Shown: positions 1 to 7,056 of the stretch, piece by piece
How positions within the stretch are numbered: the first letter of the stretch is position 1
Layout: each line of letters opens with the position of its first letter
Origin: an uncultured Phycisphaerae bacterium
GTDB lineage: Bacteria; Planctomycetota; Phycisphaerae; Sedimentisphaerales; Anaerohalosphaeraceae
Reading direction: 5' to 3'
Assembly: GCA_937995495.1 (NCBI GenBank)
Contig: CALKKA010000026.1
Location: 1-12,505 of the forward strand
DNA: 12,505 bases
Notes under the pieces: model-generated
Told to the model about the DNA's origin: nothing
Databases searched by the model: none
The model's input: the letters and a program-made list of their open reading frames with translations, nothing else
Position numbers and translations under genes: made by a program

Positions 1-235
1 AGGTATCTGCAGGCAGGTTAAGGTCAGCAGCACGAAGCAAAAAGCCGATACGATCGATCTCATCAAGATAAAATGTGCGAGCACTGTCAAGGGAACGCTC
101 GATCTGTTGCTGAGTTCGAGAAAATATCTCTTTTTTCAGTATATATGCACCCAATGCCAGAATGCAGACACTGAGTATCACAATAATGCCTGTAAAAGCA
201 GTCAGAATTCTTCTTTTGAGCGTTTTAGTTTTCAT
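1..235 (-). CDS. N-terminus of a membrane-anchored sensor protein (histidine kinase or chemoreceptor type), cut by window edge
   Basis: This partial gene starts at ATG 235-233 and stays open to base 1, giving 78 residues. The protein begins with a short basic stretch (MKTKTLKRR), then one hydrophobic segment at about residues 10-32, then an amphipathic region rich in Q, R, E and D (about 34-78, IFSRTQQQIERSLDSARTFY). That layout is typical of the start of an extracytoplasmic Cache-like sensing domain in sensor histidine kinases and methyl-accepting proteins. The catalytic part lies outside the window, so the class is not proven. The start codon abuts the stop codon of rex (TAAATG), so translation is probably coupled and the sensor is co-transcribed with rex. 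The length seen is too short to name a ligand. Confidence 0.6.
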   Translation of the reverse strand, partial: MKTKTLKRRILTAFTGIIVILSVCILALGAYILKKEIFSRTQQQIERSLDSARTFYLDEIDRIGFLLRAADLNLPADT

Positions 236-874
236 TTATTCGAAGACGCCATCTGTTTTGGCTTGTGCATTAACAAAATAGATCAGGTTTTCCAGTTCAA
301 CTTCCAAATTGATATTATTGATCACCACATCGTCCGCTGCACGCAACTGAATGGGGGCAAAGTTTAAGATTCCTTTGATGCCTGCAGAGATCATGATCTC
401 CGAAACATGGTGAGCAGCCACCTCTGTTACGGCAAGAATCCCAATCTTAACCTCATGGTCTTGCACAAAACCTCGTAAATCCTCCAACGGCAACACAGGT
501 ATTTCTAATTCATGGGAGTATTTGCTCGGATCAATATCAAACGCTGCCATCACTTTGATACCCCCAGATTCGAATCCCTTATAGTGGAGCAGGGCCTTGC
601 CGATATTCCCGGCGCCTACAATAATTACCTTCTGGAGTTCATTCTTACCAAGAATGTCTCGGATCCGTTTGATCAGTTCATCAACTTTGTAACCACCCCG
701 ACGGTTTCCAGTAATCCCGAACAGTGAAAAATCCTTGCGAACCTGCGAAGAAGACACACCCGCTGCATCAGCAAGGTTTCCTGAAAAAACCTTCACAAAG
801 CCCAACGCTTTCAAACGATTCAAAGCATTTTTATATCGTGAAATCCTGATTATACATTTTCTGTTTAGTGCCAT
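236..874 (-). CDS. rex: Redox-sensing transcriptional repressor Rex
   Basis: Rex is a homodimeric repressor that binds DNA when NADH/NAD+ is low and leaves it when NADH binds; its targets are usually fermentation, hydrogenase and respiration genes. From ATG 874 the protein has 212 residues, the usual Rex length. A winged-helix domain covers about residues 1-75, with a recognition region at SSSQVRKDFSLFG (41-53). A Rossmann NAD(H) domain follows, with VGAGNIGKALL at 86-96 and AAFDIDPSK at 110-118. A GTG at 898 would add eight residues (INLEFCGM-type extension); I prefer ATG 874 because it matches the family's N-terminus, though no strong ribosome binding site separates the two. The gene diverges from hydG and a Rex operator lies between them, implying autoregulation and control of the hydrogenase maturation operon. 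The identification is firm; the start is less sure. Confidence 0.95.
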   Translation of the reverse strand: MALNRKCIIRISRYKNALNRLKALGFVKVFSGNLADAAGVSSSQVRKDFSLFGITGNRRGGYKVDELIKRIRDILGKNELQKVIIVGAGNIGKALLHYKGFESGGIKVMAAFDIDPSKYSHELEIPVLPLEDLRGFVQDHEVKIGILAVTEVAAHHVSEIMISAGIKGILNFAPIQLRAADDVVINNINLEVELENLIYFVNAQAKTDGVFE

Positions 875-958
875 ACCGCAAAATTCCAGATTTATCACAT
901 CTCTATGTTATTAATTAAAAAGGGCAGAAATATGAAACTGCACACTTTAACTGGTCGC

Positions 959-987
959 AATAAAACACAATCTCAGGTCTTCGTCAA
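959..987 (-). promoter_or_regulatory. Candidate sigma-70-type promoter for rex
   Basis: On the minus strand TTGACG (987-982) matches five of six bases of the -35 consensus. After exactly 17 bases TTTATT (964-959) matches four of six of the -10 consensus. Transcription would begin near base 952, about 80 bases before the ATG of rex. The Rex operator lies just upstream of the -35 box. This is a consensus match only and such matches occur by chance in AT-rich DNA. Confidence 0.35.
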
Positions 988-993
988 GTCTTT

Positions 994-1011
994 TTGTTAT
1001 TTTTTTCACAA
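994..1011. promoter_or_regulatory. Rex operator (ROP-like dyad) in the rex-hydG divergent region
   Basis: The 18-bp sequence TTGTTATTTTTTTCACAA consists of half-sites TTGTTA and TCACAA separated by six bases. Rex operators of the form TTGTGA-N6-TCACAA, with TTGTTA-type half-sites also found, are the known consensus. Only one base departs from perfect dyad symmetry between the half-sites. It sits between rex and hydG, where a Rex site is expected. A possible plus-strand -35 (TTCACA, 1005-1010) overlaps the right half-site, with a weak -10 (TGTTAT, 1029-1034) 18 bases on; binding would then block hydG transcription directly. The operator call is strong for a motif; the promoter placement is tentative. 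Confidence 0.75.
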
Positions 1012-1126
1012 TATTTAAAGTTCATGCTTGTTATTTGAATCAGTATTGAGTTTTATATAACTTTTCAGTGCGAACCTCTTAAGAGTTTTGTTTATATTTA
1101 AGTCTCTAAATGATAAAATCGTTTAT

Positions 1127-2542
1127 ATGAGTACTAAAATGACACGGACAAACGCTGCAAAAATAGTAAATGAAGAGGCTATCGGGGAATTATTATGCGG
1201 CACAACAACTGCCCCCGAAACCTCCCTCGTACTCGATGTTCTGGCCAAGGCAAAGGAATTGAAAGGCTTGGACGCACGAGATGTCACGGTATTGGCCACA
1301 CTTCAAGATCCAGAACTGCTGGCAGAACTTTTTCGAATGGCCAAAGAGATCAAGGAAAACATATACGGGCAACGGATGGTCATCTTCTCACCCCTCTATA
1401 TTTCCAACCTTTGTAAGAATGAATGTCTCTACTGTGCCTTTCGTGCTAAGAACAAAGCTCTGAAACGGCGTACTCTGAGTCAGAACGAAATACGAAATGA
1501 AACTGAGATTCTTATTAAACAGGGACACAAACGCGTCTTACTGGTAGCAGGAGAGTCATACCCTCAGCAGGGGTTTCAATATGTCTTAGATTCCATTGCA
1601 ACCCTCTATAATGCAAGCGTTGGTAAGGGAGAGATTCGTCGTGTCAATGTCAATGTCGCGCCGCTGACCGTTGATGAATTTCGTCAACTTAAAGCTGCTC
1701 AAATCGGCACTTACCAACTGTTTCAGGAAACATACCACCGCCCCACTTATAAAAAAGTACACACGGGGGGCCAAAAAGCCGACTATGACTGGCGCATTTC
1801 AGCGATGGACCGAGCCATTGAGGCAGGTATCGACGATGTTGGTATTGGCGTGCTCTTTGGATTGTGTGACTGGCGGTTTGAACTATTAGCACTGATGCAA
1901 CATGCTAACTATCTGGAAAGCCGATACGGTGTTGGACCCCATACGATCAGCGTACCTCGGTTGGAACCAGCCGTCGGTTCGGACATGGCCTCGCACCCTC
2001 CCACACCCGTCAACGACACCGACTTCCAAAAAATTGTCGCTATCCTTCGGCTCGCTGTCCCCTATACCGGCATTATTATGTCCACTCGCGAGACCCCCAA
2101 GATGCGGCGGGAAACTTTTGCACTCGGCGTATCACAGATTTCCGCCGGCAGCCGGACCAATCCGGGCGGATATGCGGAAGGTGAAGACCTCGAAGACCAA
2201 GCACAGTTTTCACTGGGAGACCACCGCTCGCTGGATGAGGTGATCTTAGATGTAGCAAAGTTAGGGTATATCCCATCATTTTGCACGGGTTGTTACCGAT
2301 TGGGCCGAACGGGACAGGACTTTATGGATATGGCCAAACCGGGCCTGATCAAACAGCATTGTGACCCGAACGCCCTATCGACTTTCCTGGAATACCTGCT
2401 GGATTACGGCTCACAGCAAACAGTCGTCGCAGGAGAAACTCTCATCGCTAATGCAATCGAAAGAATGGATAAACCAACCCGCCAGCGAAGCGAAGAAATG
2501 CTCGCGAAAGTCCGAAACGGACGACGGGATGTGTTCTGTTAA
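1127..2542 (+). CDS. hydG: [FeFe]-hydrogenase H-cluster radical SAM maturase HydG (tyrosine lyase)
   Basis: HydG is a cytoplasmic radical SAM enzyme that cleaves tyrosine into p-cresol and dehydroglycine, then makes CO and cyanide to build the Fe(CO)2(CN) synthon for the H-cluster. From ATG 1127 the protein has 471 residues, standard for HydG. The radical SAM motif CKNECLYC (CX3CX2C) is at C96, C100 and C103. The C-terminal auxiliary cluster motif CX2CX22C is at C386, C389 and C412; these are the numbers I recall for the Clostridium acetobutylicum enzyme, which supports this start. An in-frame TTG at 1088 would add 13 residues but has no support. No Shine-Dalgarno sequence precedes the ATG. 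It is the first gene of hydG-aspA-hydF-hydE, and aspA begins 11 bases after its stop. Both iron-sulfur sites are intact, so it should be active. A Rex operator upstream suggests induction when NADH accumulates. Confidence 0.97.
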   Translation: MSTKMTRTNAAKIVNEEAIGELLCGTTTAPETSLVLDVLAKAKELKGLDARDVTVLATLQDPELLAELFRMAKEIKENIYGQRMVIFSPLYISNLCKNECLYCAFRAKNKALKRRTLSQNEIRNETEILIKQGHKRVLLVAGESYPQQGFQYVLDSIATLYNASVGKGEIRRVNVNVAPLTVDEFRQLKAAQIGTYQLFQETYHRPTYKKVHTGGQKADYDWRISAMDRAIEAGIDDVGIGVLFGLCDWRFELLALMQHANYLESRYGVGPHTISVPRLEPAVGSDMASHPPTPVNDTDFQKIVAILRLAVPYTGIIMSTRETPKMRRETFALGVSQISAGSRTNPGGYAEGEDLEDQAQFSLGDHRSLDEVILDVAKLGYIPSFCTGCYRLGRTGQDFMDMAKPGLIKQHCDPNALSTFLEYLLDYGSQQTVVAGETLIANAIERMDKPTRQRSEEMLAKVRNGRRDVFC

Positions 2543-2543
2543 T

Positions 2544-2548
2544 AGAGG
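2544..2548 (+). promoter_or_regulatory. Ribosome binding site of the aspartase gene
   Basis: AGAGG lies in the 11-base gap after hydG, five bases before the ATG at 2554. It is the only clear Shine-Dalgarno-like site in the hyd operon and fixes the start of the aspartase gene. Confidence 0.6.
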
Positions 2549-2553
2549 CACTC

Positions 2554-3960
2554 ATGGAACCTGAATACCGTAAAGAATCTGATGCTTTAGGCAATCAAGA
2601 AATTCCTGTCGGCGCGCTCTGGGGCATCCATACGAAACGGGCCATGGTAAACTTCTCATTTGACGGACGGCCTGTTCGCTCTGAAATGATCCGTGCTTAC
2701 GGAACGGTTAAGCTGGCCTGCCTGACAACCTGTGATGAATTGGATGTCTGGAGAGACAATAAGCCAAAAGCAGAAGCAATAATCATTGCCTGCCGTGAAA
2801 TGGCCGATGGACGGCTGGATGAACATATTCGAGTTGATTTAATGCAGGGCGGCGCCGGGACAAGCCTAAATATGAATGTCAACGAAGTGCTGGCCAATCG
2901 TTCTCTGCAATTGATGGGCAATCCCTGTGGCGCTTATGATACGATCTCGCCGAACAACGACATCAACCGCTATCAATCGACAAACGATACTTATCCCACC
3001 GCTTTGAAACTTGCGTCTATTCGGGGCATACAGGCTCTCGAAAAAAATCTGATTTCTTTACAGGAAGCGTTTCAGAATAAAGAAAGACAGTTCGCCCACA
3101 TCGTCAAGGTCGGACGAACCCAGTTTCAGGATGCGGTCTTGACAACACTGGGTCGTGAAATGGGGTCGTATGCCGAAGCAATCAATCGCGACCGCTGGCG
3201 GGTATATAAATGCATCGAAAGGCTGCGAGTAGTCAACCTCGGAGGAACCGCTATCGGCACCGGACTGGCAGCAGACAGACAGTATATCTTTCGTGTCGTC
3301 GATACCCTGCGGGAATTGACCGGAATCGGCTTTGCCCGGGCTGAAAATCTTGTTGAATGCACTCAGAATGCGGATGTCTTTGTCGAGGTCAGCGGCATTT
3401 TGAAAGCCAATGCCGTTTCGCTAATCAAAATCTGCAATGACCTGCGATTTTTGTCAAGCGGACCGGACGCGGGAATCGGTGAAATCCGTCTTCCCGTCAG
3501 ACAAACTGGATCCTCCATCATGCCCGGCAAGGTCAATCCCGTCATTCCGGAATCCATCATTCAGGCGGGGATTCAGGTGATGGGCAATGACACTGTCATC
3601 GCTCAAGCGTGTGCGACGGGTAATCTAGAACTGAACGCATTTTTGCCGTTAGTAACAGCCAATCTGCTCGACAGCATCGAGCTGCTGACAACGGCCTGCG
3701 ATATTCTGCGACGGTATTGCCTCGAAGGCATTGAAGCCAATGAAGAAAAGTGCAGGCAGCATGTTGAGAGTTCAACCGCCGCGGCAACGGTCCTCGTTGC
3801 TGAATTGGGCTATGACAAGTGTGCCGGAATCACTGTACAAGCAAAAGAACAAAACAAGACTATCCGACAGATCGTATTAGAACAGAAATTATTATCAAAC
3901 GAGCAATTTGATGAACTAATCAGCCCGGAAGCAGTTTGTCGGCTTGGTTTCAAGAATTAG
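2554..3960 (+). CDS. aspA: Aspartate ammonia-lyase (aspartase) inside the hydrogenase maturation operon
   Basis: Aspartase reversibly converts L-aspartate to fumarate and ammonium; it works as a cytoplasmic homotetramer. The 468 residues are the normal family length. The fumarase/aspartase signature GSSIMPGKVNP is at about 319-329, with S320 as the predicted catalytic base and K326 and N328 in the flexible loop. Substrate-binding residues T103 (GTSLNMN), S142 and T143 (QSTND) and T189 (GRTQ) match those I recall for the Bacillus enzyme AspB with a constant offset of two. The GRTQ-QDA pattern, as in E. coli AspA, favours aspartase over class II fumarase, which carries GRTH. Lying between hydG and hydF suggests a maturation role, perhaps supplying ammonium for the bridging amine of the H-cluster; a plain fermentative or nitrogen role remains possible. 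The family call is firm, the link to maturation is inference. Confidence 0.9.
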   Translation: MEPEYRKESDALGNQEIPVGALWGIHTKRAMVNFSFDGRPVRSEMIRAYGTVKLACLTTCDELDVWRDNKPKAEAIIIACREMADGRLDEHIRVDLMQGGAGTSLNMNVNEVLANRSLQLMGNPCGAYDTISPNNDINRYQSTNDTYPTALKLASIRGIQALEKNLISLQEAFQNKERQFAHIVKVGRTQFQDAVLTTLGREMGSYAEAINRDRWRVYKCIERLRVVNLGGTAIGTGLAADRQYIFRVVDTLRELTGIGFARAENLVECTQNADVFVEVSGILKANAVSLIKICNDLRFLSSGPDAGIGEIRLPVRQTGSSIMPGKVNPVIPESIIQAGIQVMGNDTVIAQACATGNLELNAFLPLVTANLLDSIELLTTACDILRRYCLEGIEANEEKCRQHVESSTAAATVLVAELGYDKCAGITVQAKEQNKTIRQIVLEQKLLSNEQFDELISPEAVCRLGFKN

Positions 3961-3967
3961 AAATATC

Positions 3968-5197
3968 ATGGCACAAACGACTCCAAAAGGTTTACGACTC
4001 CATATTGGTTTATTCGGCAGACGAAATGTTGGCAAGTCCAGTCTGCTTAACGCCATTGTGCGTCAGGAGGTGTCAATCGTATCCGAGCACGCCGGTACCA
4101 CGACGGACCCGGTGGAAAAACCAATGGAATTGCTGCCGCTGGGCCCGGTGGTGTTTATTGACACCGCGGGCATCGACGACGAAGGTGCATTGGGCCAGCT
4201 TCGCATCCAAAAAACACAAAAGACACTGGATCGCGTGGATCTGGGAGTCATCATCACGGACGGAACATGGGACACATTCGAGCAGAAACTGCTGGATGAG
4301 TTACAAACACGCGATATTCCGATTATTACGGTTTTTAACAAGATCGATATTAATGAGCCAACAGCCGAACTTGTCCAGAAACTGAAAAACCAAAAACTGG
4401 TGGTCATACACACGGCGGTCACTAATAACATTGGTATTCTAGATTTTCGGCAGGCGTTGCTGAATTTAGCACCTGAAGATTTTATTGACAGTCCGGCGAT
4501 TGTCGGCGACATCGTCGGTCCCGGTCAGACCGTGGTGCTGGTTGTCCCCATCGACAAAGAAGCTCCCAAAGGTCGGTTGATCCTGCCGCAGGTGCAAACC
4601 ATTCGCGATCTGCTGGACACGGATGCAATGTGCATGGTCGTTAAAGAGCGTGAACTTCGGGCGGCAATGAGCAACCTCAAACATCTACCCAAACTGGTGG
4701 TTACCGATTCACAGGCGTTCTTAAAGGTCGCCGCGGACACCCCCCTGGAAGTGCCGATGACCAGTTTTTCAATTCTATACTCTCGTTTTAAAGGCGATCT
4801 CATCACACAGACTCTCGGGGCGATGGCTGTCAAAAAGCTCAAACCCTCGGGCAATGTTCTCATTGCTGAATCGTGCAGTCATCACCCCATCGGCGAAGAT
4901 ATCGGGCGGGTCAAAATCCCCCGCTGGCTGACCCAATATGTTGGCGGTAAGTTGAATTTTAAAACCGTCCAGGGGCAGGACTTCCCCGATGACCTATCCC
5001 CCTATAAACTGGTCATTCACTGCGGCGCTTGCATGTGGAACCGCCGAACCATGCTCAACCGAATTTTAAAATGCCGCAGCGCCGGAGTGCCAATCACAAA
5101 TTATGGCCTTGTCATTGCTTACAGTCTCGGAATTTTCGAGCGTGCCCTAAAACCTTTCCCTGCTGCCTTGGACGCTTATAAAAACAATGCTAAATAA
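3968..5197 (+). CDS. hydF: [FeFe]-hydrogenase H-cluster maturation GTPase HydF
   Basis: HydF is the scaffold on which the 2Fe subcluster is completed and from which it is handed to apo-hydrogenase; its GTPase domain modulates interaction with HydE and HydG. From ATG 3968 there are 409 residues, the usual size. The GTPase motifs are the P-loop GRRNVGKSS (17-25), the TTTDPV switch (44-49), DTAG (65-68) and NKID (124-127). The middle dimerisation domain follows, then the cluster domain with CSHHP (C303, H305) and HCGAC (H351, C352, C355). This is the HydF pattern CxH...HCxxC that binds a 4Fe-4S cluster. A TTG at 3944 would extend the protein by eight residues and overlap aspA; ATG 3968 fits the family start better. 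The gene begins seven bases after the aspartase stop and overlaps hydE by 11 bases. All key residues are present. Confidence 0.97.
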   Translation: MAQTTPKGLRLHIGLFGRRNVGKSSLLNAIVRQEVSIVSEHAGTTTDPVEKPMELLPLGPVVFIDTAGIDDEGALGQLRIQKTQKTLDRVDLGVIITDGTWDTFEQKLLDELQTRDIPIITVFNKIDINEPTAELVQKLKNQKLVVIHTAVTNNIGILDFRQALLNLAPEDFIDSPAIVGDIVGPGQTVVLVVPIDKEAPKGRLILPQVQTIRDLLDTDAMCMVVKERELRAAMSNLKHLPKLVVTDSQAFLKVAADTPLEVPMTSFSILYSRFKGDLITQTLGAMAVKKLKPSGNVLIAESCSHHPIGEDIGRVKIPRWLTQYVGGKLNFKTVQGQDFPDDLSPYKLVIHCGACMWNRRTMLNRILKCRSAGVPITNYGLVIAYSLGIFERALKPFPAALDAYKNNAK

Positions 5198-6233
5198 TGA
5201 TATTACAATTGAACAGATTGAAAGCTGGCTTCGCGAAACAGATGAACAGAAACTTAAGCAGCTTTGGGACAAAGCCGATGCCGTGCGAAAAGCAAATGTC
5301 GGTGATGCCGTCCACCTGCGGGGGCTGATCGAAGTCAGCAACTATTGCGTTCGCCAGTGTACCTATTGCGGCTTGGCTTCCGATAACAAAGATATGACAC
5401 GCTATCGCATGAACGCAGATGAAATCTTTGCCTGTGCACAGGAGGCTGCAAGCTATGGTTACGGTACAGTCGTCATGCAAGCCGGTGAGGATTACGGAAT
5501 CGAATCTCAATGGCTGGCTGATATCGTTAAACGCATCAAAGATAACCTGCCGCTCGCGGTCACACTCAGTATGGGTGAACGGCCATTTGAGGATTTACAA
5601 CACTGGCGAAGTGCCGGTGCAGATCGGTATTTGCTCCGGTTTGAGACATCTGACACAAAACTGTATAAGTTAATCCATCCGCCACTGCCCAGGCAGACAA
5701 CCGACCGCTTTGAGATACTGCACCACCTTAAACAACTTGGGTACGAAACCGGCTCCGGTGTAATGATCGGCATACCGGGCCAGACTTTTACAACACTGGC
5801 AAAGGACATCCACACATTCCGCAAATACGATATGGACATGGTCGGCGTCGGCCCGTATATCGCCAACCCCCTGACGCCGCTGGAACAAAACGGACTGAAC
5901 CATGAAATCGCTGCCAAGGACCAGGTAAAAAATACGGAGATGATGACTTATAAGGTTATCGCCCTGACTCGACTGGTTTGTCCGGAGTCGAATATCCCCA
6001 GTACCACGGCACTGGCAACCATTAATAAAAAAAGCGGCCGTGAGTTGGGCCTGTCCCGTGGAGCCAATGTCGTTATGCCGAATGTTACACCCGTGGAATA
6101 CAGAACTAAATACGAAATCTATCCCGGCAAAGCCTGTCTGAACGAAACAGCCAAACAATGCCAAGGGTGTCTCGCCGCTCGGATCGCTTCCATTGGCCGC
6201 ACCATCGGCACAGGGTATGGTTCACGAAATTAG
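5187..6233 (+). CDS. hydE: [FeFe]-hydrogenase H-cluster radical SAM maturase HydE
   Basis: HydE is a cytoplasmic radical SAM enzyme of the BioB-like group; it acts on the Fe-CO-CN complex made by HydG to form the diiron precursor. The 348 residues match known HydE proteins. The radical SAM cluster motif CVRQCTYC (CX3CX2C) is at C54, C58 and C61. MGERPFEDLQHW, the RFETSD segment and VGVGPYIANPLTPL fit the TIM-barrel core of HydE rather than biotin synthase. The C-terminus carries a second motif, CX7CX2C, at C317, C325 and C328. In Thermotoga maritima HydE an equivalent site binds a second cluster that is not needed for activity, and many homologues lack it. The ATG lies inside the end of hydF (11-base overlap), with no good ribosome binding site, so translation is probably coupled. 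It is the last clear hyd gene; 76 bases separate it from the next gene. Confidence 0.97.
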   Translation: MLNNDITIEQIESWLRETDEQKLKQLWDKADAVRKANVGDAVHLRGLIEVSNYCVRQCTYCGLASDNKDMTRYRMNADEIFACAQEAASYGYGTVVMQAGEDYGIESQWLADIVKRIKDNLPLAVTLSMGERPFEDLQHWRSAGADRYLLRFETSDTKLYKLIHPPLPRQTTDRFEILHHLKQLGYETGSGVMIGIPGQTFTTLAKDIHTFRKYDMDMVGVGPYIANPLTPLEQNGLNHEIAAKDQVKNTEMMTYKVIALTRLVCPESNIPSTTALATINKKSGRELGLSRGANVVMPNVTPVEYRTKYEIYPGKACLNETAKQCQGCLAARIASIGRTIGTGYGSRN

Positions 6234-6309
6234 CACTTCATTTTCACAAAACATTCTGGTAAGCTTTTCTTGTCGTTAGATTAATAATTTGCTCTTTGCC
6301 ACACAGAAA

Positions 6310-7047
6310 ATGACAAAACTTTCAATTATAATTCCGGCCTTTAACGAAGCGCATAAGATCCAACAGGATATTCTTGCCGCGGACCGTTTCCTGAGTTCTG
6401 AAGATCTTAGCGGCGAGATCATTGTTATTGACGACGGCAGCACAGATCAAACTTCAGCGGCAGCCGAAGAAACTGCAAATAACATCCAAACACCTTGTAT
6501 TGTTGAGCGGTTTGAAAAAAATTACGGCAAAGGACAGGCTGTTCGGACCGGGATGCTAATAAGCCAAGGGATATATACTGTCTTTGCTGACAGCGGTGTC
6601 TGTGTGCCATTCGAACAAGTCAAAACCGGGATGGATATGATCGAATGCGGTTTATGTGACATTGCACATGGTTCACGCAAACTACCCGGATGTCACATTT
6701 CAAAACCACAATCGGTTTACCGCCGAGCATGTTCCAAGCTGTTTCACTGGTTTTTGATTCATGACATCAAACACCTCGGAAATCTGACTGATACTCAATG
6801 TGGATTCAAGTTATATCGTGGAGACATTGCTCGTGCGTTATATGCCCAGAGTACTGTCAATGGTTTCACATTTGATATTGAAATCATCCTGATGGCATTG
6901 TCGAGGGGATATACAATCAAAGAGTTTGCCGTGGATTGGACATGTGATCCTGACAGTCGGTTAAAGCCAATTCATGCAGCCACCCGCGTCTTCGTGGATT
7001 TGGTACATCTGAAACGACGGTTTAATCAGTTCCTGAAACAAGGCTGA
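6310..7047 (+). CDS. GT2 glycosyltransferase, dolichol-phosphate mannose/glucose synthase-like
   Basis: This cytoplasmic-face enzyme probably transfers a sugar from a nucleotide donor to a polyprenyl phosphate or a related acceptor. The 245 residues hold the GT2 fold: SIIIPAFNEA (5-14), the nucleotide-binding IIVIDDGSTDQT (37-48), the NYGKGQAVRTGM stretch (71-82) and the conserved TDTQCGFKLYRG typical of the DPM/DPG group, followed by FDIEIILMALSRGY. It lacks the C-terminal membrane helices some members have. The metal-binding position, normally D-A-D, reads FADSG (D94, then S and G), so the second acid is missing. The start ATG 6310 was chosen over an in-frame TTG at 6289 because it begins the canonical fold. 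No terminator is seen in the 76 bases after hydE, so read-through is possible. It converges, nine bases apart, with a membrane glycosyltransferase that could use its lipid-linked product. Confidence 0.85.
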   Translation: MTKLSIIIPAFNEAHKIQQDILAADRFLSSEDLSGEIIVIDDGSTDQTSAAAEETANNIQTPCIVERFEKNYGKGQAVRTGMLISQGIYTVFADSGVCVPFEQVKTGMDMIECGLCDIAHGSRKLPGCHISKPQSVYRRACSKLFHWFLIHDIKHLGNLTDTQCGFKLYRGDIARALYAQSTVNGFTFDIEIILMALSRGYTIKEFAVDWTCDPDSRLKPIHAATRVFVDLVHLKRRFNQFLKQG

Positions 7048-7056
7048 ACCGGTTTT

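Noticed and set aside
1035..1061. TTGAAT ... TATAAC as a hydG promoter.
   Set aside because: The spacer is only 15 bases and the -35 matches four of six positions, so it is no better than the weak alternative that overlaps the Rex operator.
1110..1130. Six-codon upstream reading frame (MIKSFI) whose TGA overlaps the hydG ATG in an ATGA arrangement.
   Set aside because: No ribosome binding site precedes it and the region is AT-rich, so such a short frame is likely chance; conservation data would be needed to argue for a leader peptide.
3936..4512. Two 149-codon open frames overlapping hydF, one on each strand.
   Set aside because: Both are shadows of hydF, which has all GTPase and cluster motifs in its own frame.
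6234..6309. Gap between hydE and the GT2 gene, checked for a terminator, promoter or second Rex site.
   Set aside because: Only a half-site-like TTTTCACAA and AT-rich sequence were seen; no dyad, hairpin with T-run or properly spaced promoter boxes.
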